DNA of 28,086 bases from JAJZOM01 sp046703545 (GCA_046703545.1 JBJKSX010000055.1:1-28086); one strand, 5' to 3'; counted from the stretch's first letter, positions 15,479-23,235 are shown. Notes: generated by a model not told the origin, from the letters alone. Program-made: numbers and translations.

Positions 15479-15925
15479 TTGGAAAAAACACTTATTTTGG
15501 TCAAGCCGGACGGCGTCAAACGGCGCCTTTCGGGAAAAATACTCCAGAGATTTGAAGACAAGGGTATGAAGATTGTTGCACTCAAAATGCTTCAGCTTTC
15601 CAGGGAGAAAGCGGAAGTCCACTATGCGGTGCACAAGGACAAGCCCTTCTTCAAGGATCTCGTTGAATACATCATTTCAGGTCCCATAATTGCAGCGGTG
15701 CTTGAAGGAAAAAACTGCATTGCAGTTACAAGAAACCTGCTTGGGGCAACAGATGGTTCAAAGGCTCAGCCGGGTACAATAAGGGGCGATTTCTCGATGA
15801 GCATCGAGAAGAACATAGTTCATGCATCGGATTCCCAGGAATCCTATGAGCACGAATTCCCCATATACTTCGAAAACGACGAAATTTCAGAAACCGAATA
15901 CGGTGACGAGCCACACATCTATTGA
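15479..15925 (+). CDS. ndk: Nucleoside diphosphate kinase
   Basis: A 148-residue enzyme that moves the gamma-phosphate of ATP to NDPs through a phosphohistidine. The active-site His is H115 in NIVHASDS, with K9 (KPDGVKR) and the ATRNLLGATDG-type loop (here VTRNLLGATDG, 83-93). The starting EKTLILVKPDGV agrees with the family, so the TTG at 15479 is the start. The ribosome site is weak (only GATGGGG before it), so translation probably depends on coupling to L24e. It is fourth in the operon. Placing it beside ribosomal genes and aIF5B is a known archaeal order. The stop (TGA, 15923-15925) lies just before the aIF5B ribosome site. Confidence 0.97.
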   Translation: MEKTLILVKPDGVKRRLSGKILQRFEDKGMKIVALKMLQLSREKAEVHYAVHKDKPFFKDLVEYIISGPIIAAVLEGKNCIAVTRNLLGATDGSKAQPGTIRGDFSMSIEKNIVHASDSQESYEHEFPIYFENDEISETEYGDEPHIY

Positions 15926-15933
15926 GGTGGTTT

Positions 15934-17682
15934 ATGGAAAGCAGACATTACAGGCAGCCAATTGTCTGTGTTCTGGGCCATGTTGATCATGGCAAAACAT
16001 CTATTTTAGACGCCATAAGAGGCACTATCATAGCCAAAAAAGAGGTTGGTGGAATAACCCAGAGGATAGGAGCCACCGACATTGCACTCTCTGACATTGA
16101 AGAGAGGGCGAATATTCCAGTAGGAAAGAGCAAGCTGAAGATACCCGGGCTTCTCTTCATAGACACGCCGGGGCATGTTGCATTCTCCAACATGAGAGCA
16201 CGTGGCGGTGCACTGGCTGATATGGCCATTCTGGTTGTGGATATCAATGAGGGTTTCAAGCCCCAAACAATTGAATCCATCAACATACTGAAGAAATTCA
16301 AGACTCCGTTTGTTGTGGCTGCCAACAAGATAGATCTCATACCACTGTTCACCCAGGCAAAGGACAAGAATTTCCAGCAGATTCTGAAGTCTCAGAGGGA
16401 AGAGTACAGGGCTGAACTCGAAAACAGGCTGTACAACCTCGTGAACAAGTTTTATGAATATGGCCTCACAACGGAGAGGTACGACAGGATCTCCGATTTC
16501 TCAAAGACCATAGCAATAGTCCCCATGAGTGCGAAGCTCAACATTGGAACTTCTGACATCCTCATGGTGATAGCAGGGCTTGCACAGAGATACCTTGAAG
16601 ACAACATTGCTGTGAAGGACGTTGAGGCCAGGGGAACCATCATAGAGCTGAAGAAGGAGGAATCACTTGGCATGACCCTGGACACTGTCCTTTACCAGGG
16701 CACCCTGAACAAGGGCGACAGCATAGCCATCAACACGCGGGATGGGCCTGCCTTGACAAAGGTCAAGGCAATGCTGGTAAACCCCCGGGGCAGGGCCAAG
16801 AAAGTGGTGGAAAAGGATGCCGTCACTTCGGCTTCCGGAGTAAGAGTGCTGATATCAGACAAGCTTGATGTGGTGTCAGGATCTCCGCTGATCGTGGTGA
16901 AGGACAACCCGGAATCCGCATTTGAAGAGATCACAAAAGAATCCCAGGTGAACATACCCCTTGGAGAGCATGGCGTCACCGTAAAAGCAGACGCACTGGG
17001 ATCTCTGGAAGCTGTTGCATACGAACTTACCGAGAAGGGAATCGAGATACGCTCAGCAGAAGTTGGGGACATCTCGAAGAGGGATATCACGGATGTTGCA
17101 ACCTTGAATGACCCCCTTGACCGAATGATCATCGGCTTCAATGTTGCCCTGACCCAGGAGGCCCAGGAAGCTACAATGGTTTCGGATGTTGGTGCAAGGG
17201 TTGGAGATGTCATATACTCCCTCGTGGAAGATACTGAAAACTGGCTCAAAGCAAGAAAACTTGAACTGGACGAGGGTAGAAAGAGCAGGATGGCCGTCCC
17301 GTCAAAGATATCCATCATGCCGGATTACATTTTCAGGGCCGCAAAGCCTGTCATAGTGGGTGTCAAGATCTACTCAGGCAGGATTAAGGTGGGAGACAGG
17401 CTGATCAAGTCCGATGGGAGGTATGGCGGAACAATCAAGAGCATAAGGGACGGAGACGTTTCTAAACAGCACATGGACGCCCCTGCAGAAGTGGCAGTCT
17501 CCATAGACGGAGTTACGCTGCACCGGCAGATTTCACCTGAGGAGCCCCTCTACGTTGACATCCCTGAGTCTGTTGTGAAGGAACTCAGGGAAGAGAAGAT
17601 GGACGAAGAGACCATGCTCACGCTTGAGGAAATTATAAAGATAAAGCGCAAAGAGAACATGTTCTGGGGAACGAGAACCTAA
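15934..17682 (+). CDS. infB: Translation initiation factor aIF5B (IF-2)
   Basis: A 582-residue translational GTPase that joins ribosomal subunits and helps place initiator tRNA. G1 is GHVDHGKTS (15-23), G3 DTPGH (77-81) and G4 NKID (131-134), followed by the domain II barrel (about 230-320), domain III and the domain IV barrel (about 460-560). It has the short N-terminus of archaeal forms and no intein. The ATG at 15934 has GAGGTGG just before it; an in-frame TTG at 15922 overlaps the ndk stop and is less likely. It is the last gene of the operon. It overlaps by 4 nt, stop against stop, with the convergent exchanger gene. Confidence 0.97.
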   Translation: MESRHYRQPIVCVLGHVDHGKTSILDAIRGTIIAKKEVGGITQRIGATDIALSDIEERANIPVGKSKLKIPGLLFIDTPGHVAFSNMRARGGALADMAILVVDINEGFKPQTIESINILKKFKTPFVVAANKIDLIPLFTQAKDKNFQQILKSQREEYRAELENRLYNLVNKFYEYGLTTERYDRISDFSKTIAIVPMSAKLNIGTSDILMVIAGLAQRYLEDNIAVKDVEARGTIIELKKEESLGMTLDTVLYQGTLNKGDSIAINTRDGPALTKVKAMLVNPRGRAKKVVEKDAVTSASGVRVLISDKLDVVSGSPLIVVKDNPESAFEEITKESQVNIPLGEHGVTVKADALGSLEAVAYELTEKGIEIRSAEVGDISKRDITDVATLNDPLDRMIIGFNVALTQEAQEATMVSDVGARVGDVIYSLVEDTENWLKARKLELDEGRKSRMAVPSKISIMPDYIFRAAKPVIVGVKIYSGRIKVGDRLIKSDGRYGGTIKSIRDGDVSKQHMDAPAEVAVSIDGVTLHRQISPEEPLYVDIPESVVKELREEKMDEETMLTLEEIIKIKRKENMFWGTRT

Positions 17683-18659
17683 AGCAGAATGTAAAGAACT
17701 GCAAACAGCCCCATTGCAGCAATGGGTATTGCCGCAACAACCTTTCTTATTTTTACCAATGTGTAAAGGAGAAACACTCCGGACAGCAATATCATGAGGT
17801 AGATGGACCAATACCCGACTCTCAGATCAATTATGCCGAAAAACATTGTCACTCCCATTATGAGTGTGGCTTTGTAAAGTGTGCTGCCAGTGACTATTCC
17901 AAGAGTAGCGTCTTTGTCATTCTTCTTTACCCCCAGATAGAACATTATGATCTCTGGAAGTGAACCTGCGAAGCCGGTTATTATGAACCCGGAGAGGAAC
18001 GGAGGGATCTGGAAGAAAAGTGACAGCCCATTGGTGTAATTCACTACAGCCTCAGACGCAAGGGCAAGCATGACAAGTGCTACAACCAGTGATGCGGGGC
18101 TGTATTCAATGTGGATGTATTCTTCCTCTATTGGGGGAGCCTCGCCCCTTCCAATATAAATGTAAAGGAGGAAAATGAGCGCCATGACAACACCGATGTA
18201 CCATGGGATCACCGGAAATATCACAGAGAACACCAGGAGCACCAGGGAAGCTGCAAAAAGGATGACTGCATCCTTGAAGAAAGTCCTGTAAACACCTGCA
18301 AATGCAATGGGGAGCACCACAAGAAATACTGCCATTGTAACAATGTTAGAGCCCTGAAGCGTGCCGAAGCTTATGTCCCCGTACCTGTGGAAGGATGCAA
18401 CAAATATGACGGAGAACTCATCAATCACTGCCCCAAGGGAGAGAAGATAGGCCCCTATGGACTTGGACGAGATCCCTCTTCTTCTGCCAAGTTCCCTGGC
18501 ATTGTCCATGAAACTGTCCCCACCCAGGTAGAGGCTCCACAATGCAAGCAGCACTCCGGCAATCTCTATGGGTACTGGCACTCTTGTGATGAGGATAGAA
18601 AAGACAACAAAATAGAGTGAAAGTAGTAAAGAAATTAAAAGGAAAAGGTTCCGTGACAA
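17679..18659 (-). CDS. CaCA-superfamily cation exchanger (Na+/Ca2+-like)
   Basis: A 326-residue membrane protein with about 10 TM segments and the two inverted alpha-repeats of Na+/Ca2+ exchangers. Alpha-1 is LGAVIDEF followed by LQGSNIV (about 76-108). Alpha-2 is GFAGSLPE followed by TGSTLYKA (about 229-265). The key Glu of each repeat is kept. Alpha-1 has lost the usual T-S-L-P and alpha-2 has GST where Asn or Asp is common, so the ion transported may differ from Ca2+. The start (TTG, 18659) lies 4 nt after the speD stop and has no Shine-Dalgarno, so it is moderately uncertain; translation may be coupled to speD. It converges with aIF5B. Confidence 0.82.
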   Translation of the reverse strand: MSRNLFLLISLLLSLYFVVFSILITRVPVPIEIAGVLLALWSLYLGGDSFMDNARELGRRRGISSKSIGAYLLSLGAVIDEFSVIFVASFHRYGDISFGTLQGSNIVTMAVFLVVLPIAFAGVYRTFFKDAVILFAASLVLLVFSVIFPVIPWYIGVVMALIFLLYIYIGRGEAPPIEEEYIHIEYSPASLVVALVMLALASEAVVNYTNGLSLFFQIPPFLSGFIITGFAGSLPEIIMFYLGVKKNDKDATLGIVTGSTLYKATLIMGVTMFFGIIDLRVGYWSIYLMILLSGVFLLYTLVKIRKVVAAIPIAAMGLFAVLYILL

Positions 18660-18663
18660 ACAA

Positions 18664-19062
18664 TCACGGGATCAGGATATGCTCGGGGCTTTCCACCTTG
18701 ACCTCTTCTGCAATAGAAGTTCCCCTGCGAAGCCTCTTGCAATCAATTGTGTCTGGCTTCAGGTTGTCAAGGATATAATCAAGTGCTGTTTCAGCACCCT
18801 GGGGGTCGCCACAGGTATAGATATCCAGAGTCACAAGCCCATGTTCCGGCCAGGTGTGGAAAGAAAGATGGGATTCTGCAAGCAATACTACACCACTTGC
18901 TCCTTTGGGCTGGAACTGGTAATAGTCTGATGATATCTTAGTCAGGTTACCTGCTTTTACCGCTTCTTCTATTATCGGGTATATGCTATCGGCCCTGGAA
19001 ATTATTTCCGAGTCTATTCCATAAAGATCTGCCAAAATCTGAAAACCTACTGCCACTGCCAT
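18664..19062 (-). CDS. speD: S-adenosylmethionine decarboxylase proenzyme
   Basis: A 132-residue class 1b AdoMet decarboxylase proenzyme that makes the aminopropyl donor for spermidine synthesis. The self-cleavage site is AE63-S64-HLSFHTWPE: Ser64 becomes the pyruvoyl cofactor, and H69 and C84 (TCGDP) are the processing and catalytic residues, as in the T. maritima enzyme (S63, H68, C83). Length is normal. ATG 19062 follows GGAGG by only 3 nt; GTG at 19056 has a better 9-nt spacer and still gives a full protein. The leader carries another strong Shine-Dalgarno that serves an out-of-frame ORF overlapping this start. Cotranscribed with the exchanger. Confidence 0.96.
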   Translation of the reverse strand: MAVAVGFQILADLYGIDSEIISRADSIYPIIEEAVKAGNLTKISSDYYQFQPKGASGVVLLAESHLSFHTWPEHGLVTLDIYTCGDPQGAETALDYILDNLKPDTIDCKRLRRGTSIAEEVKVESPEHILIP

Positions 19063-19072
19063 CTTCCTCCAT
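18986..19072 (-). CDS. Candidate leader ORF overlapping the speD start
   Basis: ATG at 19070-19072 follows GAGGTG (19079-19084) by 6 nt, the best-spaced ribosome site in this leader. It opens a 28-codon ORF (starts MEEDGSGSRF, ends FQGR, then TAG) in a different frame from speD and overlaps the first 77 nt of that gene. It could act as a leader that tunes speD translation. It could equally be chance, with a hidden downstream start for speD itself. No conservation can be judged here. Confidence 0.3.
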   Translation of the reverse strand: MEEDGSGSRFSDFGRSLWNRLGNNFQGR

Positions 19073-19116
19073 ATTCTTCACCTCAAGTGTCGATATTCCA
19101 ACGTATTAATATGTTG

Positions 19117-19134
19117 TATTTAAATATTTATAAA
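19117..19134 (-). promoter_or_regulatory. TATA-like region for speD
   Basis: The minus strand reads TTTATAAATATTTAAATA, an A/T block about 45-60 nt before the leader-ORF ATG. A start site near 19092-19095 would yield a leader of about 30 nt that carries the GAGGTG site, unlike the leaderless genes around it. Confidence 0.45.
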
Positions 19135-19253
19135 GCTGAGAGGCTTTTTTTAATATTTTCAATTCAGTATAATTTAATATTTTACAAATCAAAGCAATAT
19201 ATACTCATTTAAATATTTTATTTAAATTATAGTTATAAATTCACAAATATTTT
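19123..19253. repeat. A/T-rich block with repeated AATATTTT and ATTTAAAT motifs
   Basis: AATATTTT occurs at 19152, 19176, 19212 and 19246, and AATATTTA at 19123. The palindrome ATTTAAAT is repeated at 19207-19214 and 19220-19227. The block fills the gap between the regulator stop and the speD promoter. It contains only A/T-rich DNA and a short AAAGC/GCTTT hairpin (19132-19147). It may bend or bind chromatin proteins. Confidence 0.4.
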
Positions 19254-20002
19254 ATGCGGACCGAGATCTCCTTGAACCTGTTTTCCAGTTCCTTGAGGTC
19301 TGAAAGCATATAATGGAACCTCCTGGAAGAAATAAGGAGTGCGGAGCTCATCCCTCGTGTGGCAGCTTCAAAAACACCATCTATGGAAGCGTATTCAAGA
19401 TCAGGTTCAGTTCCAAGCTCACGCAGAAGCACATACGCCTGTTCGCCAGAAACTGCCATCAACTGACCTTTCCTGATCGACTCCCTGAGTTCCGTGAGAA
19501 GGGACGACCGGTCAGAAACCCCCTCAATTGAAGGCAAAACATAAATGTCCACAGAGCCCAGCCTCACGTTGATAATGTCAGAGATGGAAGTGACAGCCAC
19601 CACTTCCCCCTTTGAAACTGTGTTCTTGCTTACGCCTCTCGGAGTCTCGCCAGACAGGCCGGCGTGAAGGTAGCCACCCTTCATGTAAATGCTCACCTCA
19701 TTGCCCTGCCCTATGTTGTCATCGGCTATGGCCTCCCAGGTCACAATATTGTCAATCTTGGTGAGATTGTCGGATACAAAGTCCCTGAGTGAACTCAGGC
19801 CTGATTCCATGAAACTGAACCCCTCCTTGGTAAGTTCATTATTTTCAGAAATAAGGCCACGTTTCTTCATGAGTTTCAGATGGTAGCTTACACCCTGAAT
19901 AGTGATGCCTATGTCCTTGGCAATGCTGCCCGGCTTTTCCATATGGTCGAACAGCTTGACTAGAATCATCAGTTGTGTCAGGGACCCCTGATCCAGCACC
20001 AT
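19241..20002 (-). CDS. Archaeal winged-helix regulator with unknown C-terminal domain
   Basis: A 253-residue protein from ATG 20002 (a GTG at 20017 would add five residues). The N-terminal 60 or so residues form a winged helix: AKDIGITIQGVSYHLKLMKKRGLI is the helix-turn-helix and EGFSFM follows as the start of the wing. The rest (about 65-253) is a soluble domain with a ligand-sensor look that is conserved, from memory, in archaeal regulators of unknown role. I cannot name its targets. The shared palindromic TATA element (20024-20031) gives 22-29 nt to ATG 20002, supporting that start. Divergent from lipB, 54 bp away, so it may regulate lipoylation or itself, by inference. Confidence 0.8.
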   Translation of the reverse strand: MVLDQGSLTQLMILVKLFDHMEKPGSIAKDIGITIQGVSYHLKLMKKRGLISENNELTKEGFSFMESGLSSLRDFVSDNLTKIDNIVTWEAIADDNIGQGNEVSIYMKGGYLHAGLSGETPRGVSKNTVSKGEVVAVTSISDIINVRLGSVDIYVLPSIEGVSDRSSLLTELRESIRKGQLMAVSGEQAYVLLRELGTEPDLEYASIDGVFEAATRGMSSALLISSRRFHYMLSDLKELENRFKEISVRIKYL

Positions 20003-20023
20003 TGTTCTGTAAACCACGGATTA

Positions 20024-20031
20024 TTAATTAA
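20024..20031. promoter_or_regulatory. Palindromic TATA-like element shared by two divergent genes
   Basis: TTAATTAA is its own reverse complement. Its centre is about 26 nt from the regulator ATG (20002, minus strand) and about 29 nt from the lipB ATG (20057, plus strand). Both distances fit leaderless starts, and no second TATA-like element is visible within the 54-bp gap. Confidence 0.5.
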
Positions 20032-20056
20032 GTAATGCATAGTCCATTCGTAAGAA

Positions 20057-20800
20057 ATGGGGGCAGAAAAAATACCGATCCCCGCGGGCACAAATCTGGT
20101 GTTCGACCTGGGAGAAGTTGATTATGAGAATGTTCTTGTTCTCCAGAGGCACCTTAACAGCCTGAGGAATGACGGAGTGATTGGGGACTGCATCTTCCTG
20201 CTTGAGCACCCGGATGTATATACCATTGGCATTCACAGGAATTCTGAAGAGATACTGGCTGAAGATGTAACTCCCATCGAGGTGGAGAGGGGCGGATCAG
20301 CCACCTATCACGGCCCGGGGCAACTTGTTGTCTACGAAATAGTCAACCTAAGGGACCATGGAATCAATGTGAAGCAGCTGATAGAGATGGTTCAGGCTTC
20401 AATAAACCGCGTCCTCGCATCATATGGAATTGAGGGGAAAGGCATGCTCCACGGAGAAACTGGAGTGTGGGTTGGAGGCCGGAAGATATGCTCCATAGGT
20501 TTCGCAATAAAGGGATTCTCAACTCTCCACGGAGTTGGGCTGAACATAAACACCGATCTATCGAAGTTTGGAAAGATAATGCCCTGTGGAATGAACTCAA
20601 GCGTCATGACAAGCATGGAGGGCGAAACTGGAAAGCGCATAAATGCTGAAACTGTGAGAAAAATGCTGAAGGAAGAAATACTTTCCAGCCTTGGTATAAA
20701 AGATTATTTAGAAATTAATGACTTAAAAAAGGGAAGGGATTATTTAGTGGGCAATGGTCTGGGACTGCTCCCTGAGGAATTGCTGCAGGTAATAGTATGA
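20057..20800 (+). CDS. lipB: Octanoyltransferase LipB
   Basis: A 247-residue enzyme that moves an octanoyl group from acyl carrier to the lipoyl domains of 2-oxoacid dehydrogenases or glycine cleavage H protein. The signature R-G-G-S-A-T-Y-H-G-P-G-Q-L lies near 77-89. The catalytic Lys is in GGRKICSIG (near 143) and the Cys in MPCGMNSS (near 176). The core matches LipB; about 30 residues at the C-terminus (from DYLEINDL) run past the usual end. ATG 20057 fits the shared TATA element. Its last 57 nt overlap the end of the convergent aldehyde dehydrogenase gene, in both coding regions. Confidence 0.93.
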   Translation: MGAEKIPIPAGTNLVFDLGEVDYENVLVLQRHLNSLRNDGVIGDCIFLLEHPDVYTIGIHRNSEEILAEDVTPIEVERGGSATYHGPGQLVVYEIVNLRDHGINVKQLIEMVQASINRVLASYGIEGKGMLHGETGVWVGGRKICSIGFAIKGFSTLHGVGLNINTDLSKFGKIMPCGMNSSVMTSMEGETGKRINAETVRKMLKEEILSSLGIKDYLEINDLKKGRDYLVGNGLGLLPEELLQVIV

Positions 20801-22291
20801 TCCTGTGCCTTTTCCGCTTATTCCACTGAGCTTCCATCCCACGAATGGCTGTGACCCCACAACTGCTCCTGTGGATGCCCCTCTTTCCCTGTTTGCGTAG
20901 ATAACGCCCACATCAGCGTTCTCGAAGTAGTAGTTGATTTCATCAGGATCTTCTGTGATAATTCCGCCCGTAAGGCCGTATTCAGATTTGTTAACTTCCT
21001 CGACAGCCTCCTTCAGGCTCTTGACCTTGATGATTCCGACCACGGGGAGAAACAGTTCATTCTTCACCAGCTCGCAGTCCTTGGGGACGTCCTTGATCAC
21101 TGTGGGCTCAACATAGAACCCTGCCTTGTCCATGGACTTGCCGCCAACCACAACTTTGCCGTACTCCGGGAATTTTGACTCGAGCCCCTTGAACTTTTCA
21201 AACGCAGACTTGTTGATCACGGGTGTTACAAATGCATCCTTCTTTCTCGGGTCGTCGGGAACTACACCCTGGCATCTTTTTACCAGGCCGTTGACAAATT
21301 CGTCATAAATGCCCTCCTCCGCATACACCAGTGATGTGGCGCTGCATTTCTGCCCCGAGAAGCCGAACGCGCCCCTGAAGACACCTTCAACGGCCTTCTT
21401 CATGTCAGCCTTGGATGTGACTATAACTGCATCTTTTCCGCCCATCTCGGTAATGACGGGTTTTGGCCTCTTGGCCTGTCCGTTCCTGAATATGTTCATT
21501 CCCACCTCTCTGGAACCGGTAAAGACTATTCCGCCCACATCATCATGCTCAACTATCTTCTTGCCCACAACACTGCCTGATCCCGAGAGGAAAACGAGCA
21601 CATCCTTTGGGACGCCACATTCGTGGAATATCTTTATGGTGAGATATGAGGAAAGGGGTATGTCGCTTGATGGCTTGAAGAGGACTGCATTGCCCACTGT
21701 AAGGGGTCCAGCGGTCATTCCAACTGTTATTGCATAGAAGTTGAATGGCGGTATGACTGCGAACACGCCATAAGGCTTCATCACGCTGAAACTCTCTTCA
21801 TTGTCGTAACCTTTTCCTGTGAGATGAACAAAACCATTGTTCTCAATCATGTTCAGCGCATAATACCTGAGAAAATCTATGCCCTCATCAACGTCTGCCA
21901 TGGCCTCTGTCCTGTTCTTTCCGTTCTCATATGCGAGCAAAGCGGAGAAAAAGAACTTCTTTTTGCTGATCTCGTCCGCAACCTTCAGCATCACTTTGGC
22001 CCTGTGGACATAACCGGCGTTGTACCATGACTTATATGATGATTTCAGCATCTTTAGGGCTTTCTCCAGCGTCTCCGTGGATGAAAGCTGGAATGTGGCC
22101 AGTTCGCTCTGGTCTATTGGGGAAGTCTCTTTTATCTTCTCCTTTTCAATAACCTCGCCGTTCACCAGGTTTGGATACTCCTTTCCAAAATACTGGGGGA
22201 CTTCCTTGAGTGCCTCTTCATAAAGTCTGTGGAACTCTGCCTCTTTGCCCTCCTTTACCATCCTTGCAAAAGTCATCTCGTTCTCAAACAT
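20744..22291 (-). CDS. 1-pyrroline-5-carboxylate dehydrogenase-type aldehyde dehydrogenase
   Basis: A 515-residue NAD(P)-dependent aldehyde dehydrogenase of the P5C-dehydrogenase group, which oxidises glutamate semialdehyde to glutamate in proline breakdown. The nucleophile is near C316 in FSGQKCSAT, and the general base near E282 in TEMGGKDA. FNFYAI (near 185) and the late GASTGAVVGSQPFVGWKLSG also suit this group. The ending (SGKGTGSYYYLQQFLREQS) matches the group's C-terminus, so the overlap with lipB is likely real. A proline dehydrogenase partner is not in the window. The start is ATG; an A/T box (ATTATTAAT) lies about 30 nt upstream. It is preceded on the same strand by the SDR gene and a T-rich terminator. 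Confidence 0.92.
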   Translation of the reverse strand: MFENEMTFARMVKEGKEAEFHRLYEEALKEVPQYFGKEYPNLVNGEVIEKEKIKETSPIDQSELATFQLSSTETLEKALKMLKSSYKSWYNAGYVHRAKVMLKVADEISKKKFFFSALLAYENGKNRTEAMADVDEGIDFLRYYALNMIENNGFVHLTGKGYDNEESFSVMKPYGVFAVIPPFNFYAITVGMTAGPLTVGNAVLFKPSSDIPLSSYLTIKIFHECGVPKDVLVFLSGSGSVVGKKIVEHDDVGGIVFTGSREVGMNIFRNGQAKRPKPVITEMGGKDAVIVTSKADMKKAVEGVFRGAFGFSGQKCSATSLVYAEEGIYDEFVNGLVKRCQGVVPDDPRKKDAFVTPVINKSAFEKFKGLESKFPEYGKVVVGGKSMDKAGFYVEPTVIKDVPKDCELVKNELFLPVVGIIKVKSLKEAVEEVNKSEYGLTGGIITEDPDEINYYFENADVGVIYANRERGASTGAVVGSQPFVGWKLSGISGKGTGSYYYLQQFLREQSQTIAH

Positions 22292-22380
22292 GAATCATGA
22301 ATGGCATGCTGGTTCATTAATAATTTCGTAAATTACATTGAAAAAGATAGATTAATACAACTTTTCTTTAAGAATTATAC

Positions 22381-22394
22381 AAAAAAAGAAAAAA
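22381..22394 (-). terminator. T-rich terminator after the SDR gene
   Basis: On the minus strand a T6-C-T7 run starts directly at the SDR stop codon. It separates the SDR from the aldehyde dehydrogenase gene 90 bp downstream. Confidence 0.55.
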
Positions 22395-23123
22395 TCAGGC
22401 CAGATTGAGGCCCCTGTCAACGGTGATGCACTGGCCGTTAATTCCCAGTGACATTTCACTGGCCAGGAATGCATTCACCATCGCCACCTCTATTGGCTCA
22501 AGTGTTTTTTCTTCCGAGAATTTTGTGACATTGAATGGGAAAACCTTGTAGTAGGTGTCCTCGCCGTTAACACTGCCCGGCAGGACTCCGTTGACCCGAA
22601 TATTGAATTTCTTCAGGTTTTCTGCACCCTTTCTCACAAGTTCTTCCAGAGCTGATTTCGAAACAGTGTAACTGAAGTCTCCGCCCTTGAAAATCCCCTT
22701 TGAGGCCCCAACAAGCACAAATGAACCGCCTTTCTTCTTCATGTGCTCTGAGAAGATCTTCAGGACAGAAACGTGTGAGAGCAGGTTGATGTCAAGCATC
22801 TCCTGGACGCTTGCCTTCTCAGGTATGTCTCCGCCAAAGGATTTCCAGGTACCAACGTTGGAAACCACCGTATCTATTCCCCCATAGTCTGCCACTATCT
22901 TTTCGCAAACAGCATTGAGTTCATTCTCATTGGTCGCATCTGCTTTGTATGCCTTTACTGTTGATGACTCCACGAGCCCAAACATGTTGCCTGAACGTGA
23001 AACTATTGCAATTTTTGCACCGAAATTTATGAGCATCCTTACCGCAGATATTCCCTGTCCCTTTCCAACGCCGACGACTACCGCCACTTTTCCTGCGAGC
23101 GAATCTCTTATTAAATCTACCAT
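22395..23123 (-). CDS. Short-chain dehydrogenase/reductase (SDR)
   Basis: A 242-residue NAD(P)-dependent oxidoreductase of the classical SDR family. The glycine-rich motif is GVGKGQGIS (about residues 15-23 from ATG 23123), the NNAG-type motif is replaced by SNVG near 87-90, and the catalytic triad is Ser in GAS near 134, Tyr150 in FSYTVSK and its Lys four residues on. The C-terminal part has VLPGSVNGED and ends in CITVDRG, a common SDR end. Substrate unknown. ATG 23123 is 20-29 nt from CTTTATTTAA; the in-frame ATG at 23132 is too close to it. The gene after it is the aldehyde dehydrogenase; no link in pathway is shown. Confidence 0.9.
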   Translation of the reverse strand: MVDLIRDSLAGKVAVVVGVGKGQGISAVRMLINFGAKIAIVSRSGNMFGLVESSTVKAYKADATNENELNAVCEKIVADYGGIDTVVSNVGTWKSFGGDIPEKASVQEMLDINLLSHVSVLKIFSEHMKKKGGSFVLVGASKGIFKGGDFSYTVSKSALEELVRKGAENLKKFNIRVNGVLPGSVNGEDTYYKVFPFNVTKFSEEKTLEPIEVAMVNAFLASEMSLGINGQCITVDRGLNLA

Positions 23124-23142
23124 TGTTAACATAATGTGCCAT

Positions 23143-23152
23143 CTTTATTTAA
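23143..23152 (-). promoter_or_regulatory. TATA-like box for the SDR gene
   Basis: The minus strand reads TTAAATAAAG, 20-29 nt upstream of ATG 23123, which favours that codon over ATG 23132. Confidence 0.5.
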
Positions 23153-23195
23153 CATATTTTCGCGGACCTTACGATTTTGAAATCTATTCTGCAGT

Positions 23196-23220
23196 TCTCG
23201 CAATTTAAAATGGGGCGAGA
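23196..23220. promoter_or_regulatory. TCTCGC/GCGAGA inverted repeat around a TATA box
   Basis: TCTCGC (23196-23201) and GCGAGA (23215-23220) are exact reverse complements that flank AATTTAAAA (23202-23210). The TATA element is 26-32 nt before ATG 23236. The G/C-rich arms in an otherwise A/T-rich promoter look like an operator that covers TATA and BRE. Confidence 0.45.
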
Positions 23221-23235
23221 TTTTACAATGATTTA

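Noticed and set aside
15922..15933. TTG start for aIF5B four codons upstream
   Set aside because: It overlaps the ndk stop codon and would sit on top of the GAGGTGG ribosome site; ATG 15934 fits better.
15934..17682. Intein in aIF5B
   Set aside because: The G domain and later domains run without interruption, and the length is that of an intein-free protein.
19132..19150. Hairpin AAAGC/GCTTT with T run as an intrinsic terminator
   Set aside because: It faces the plus strand, where no gene ends; both neighbours are on the minus strand.
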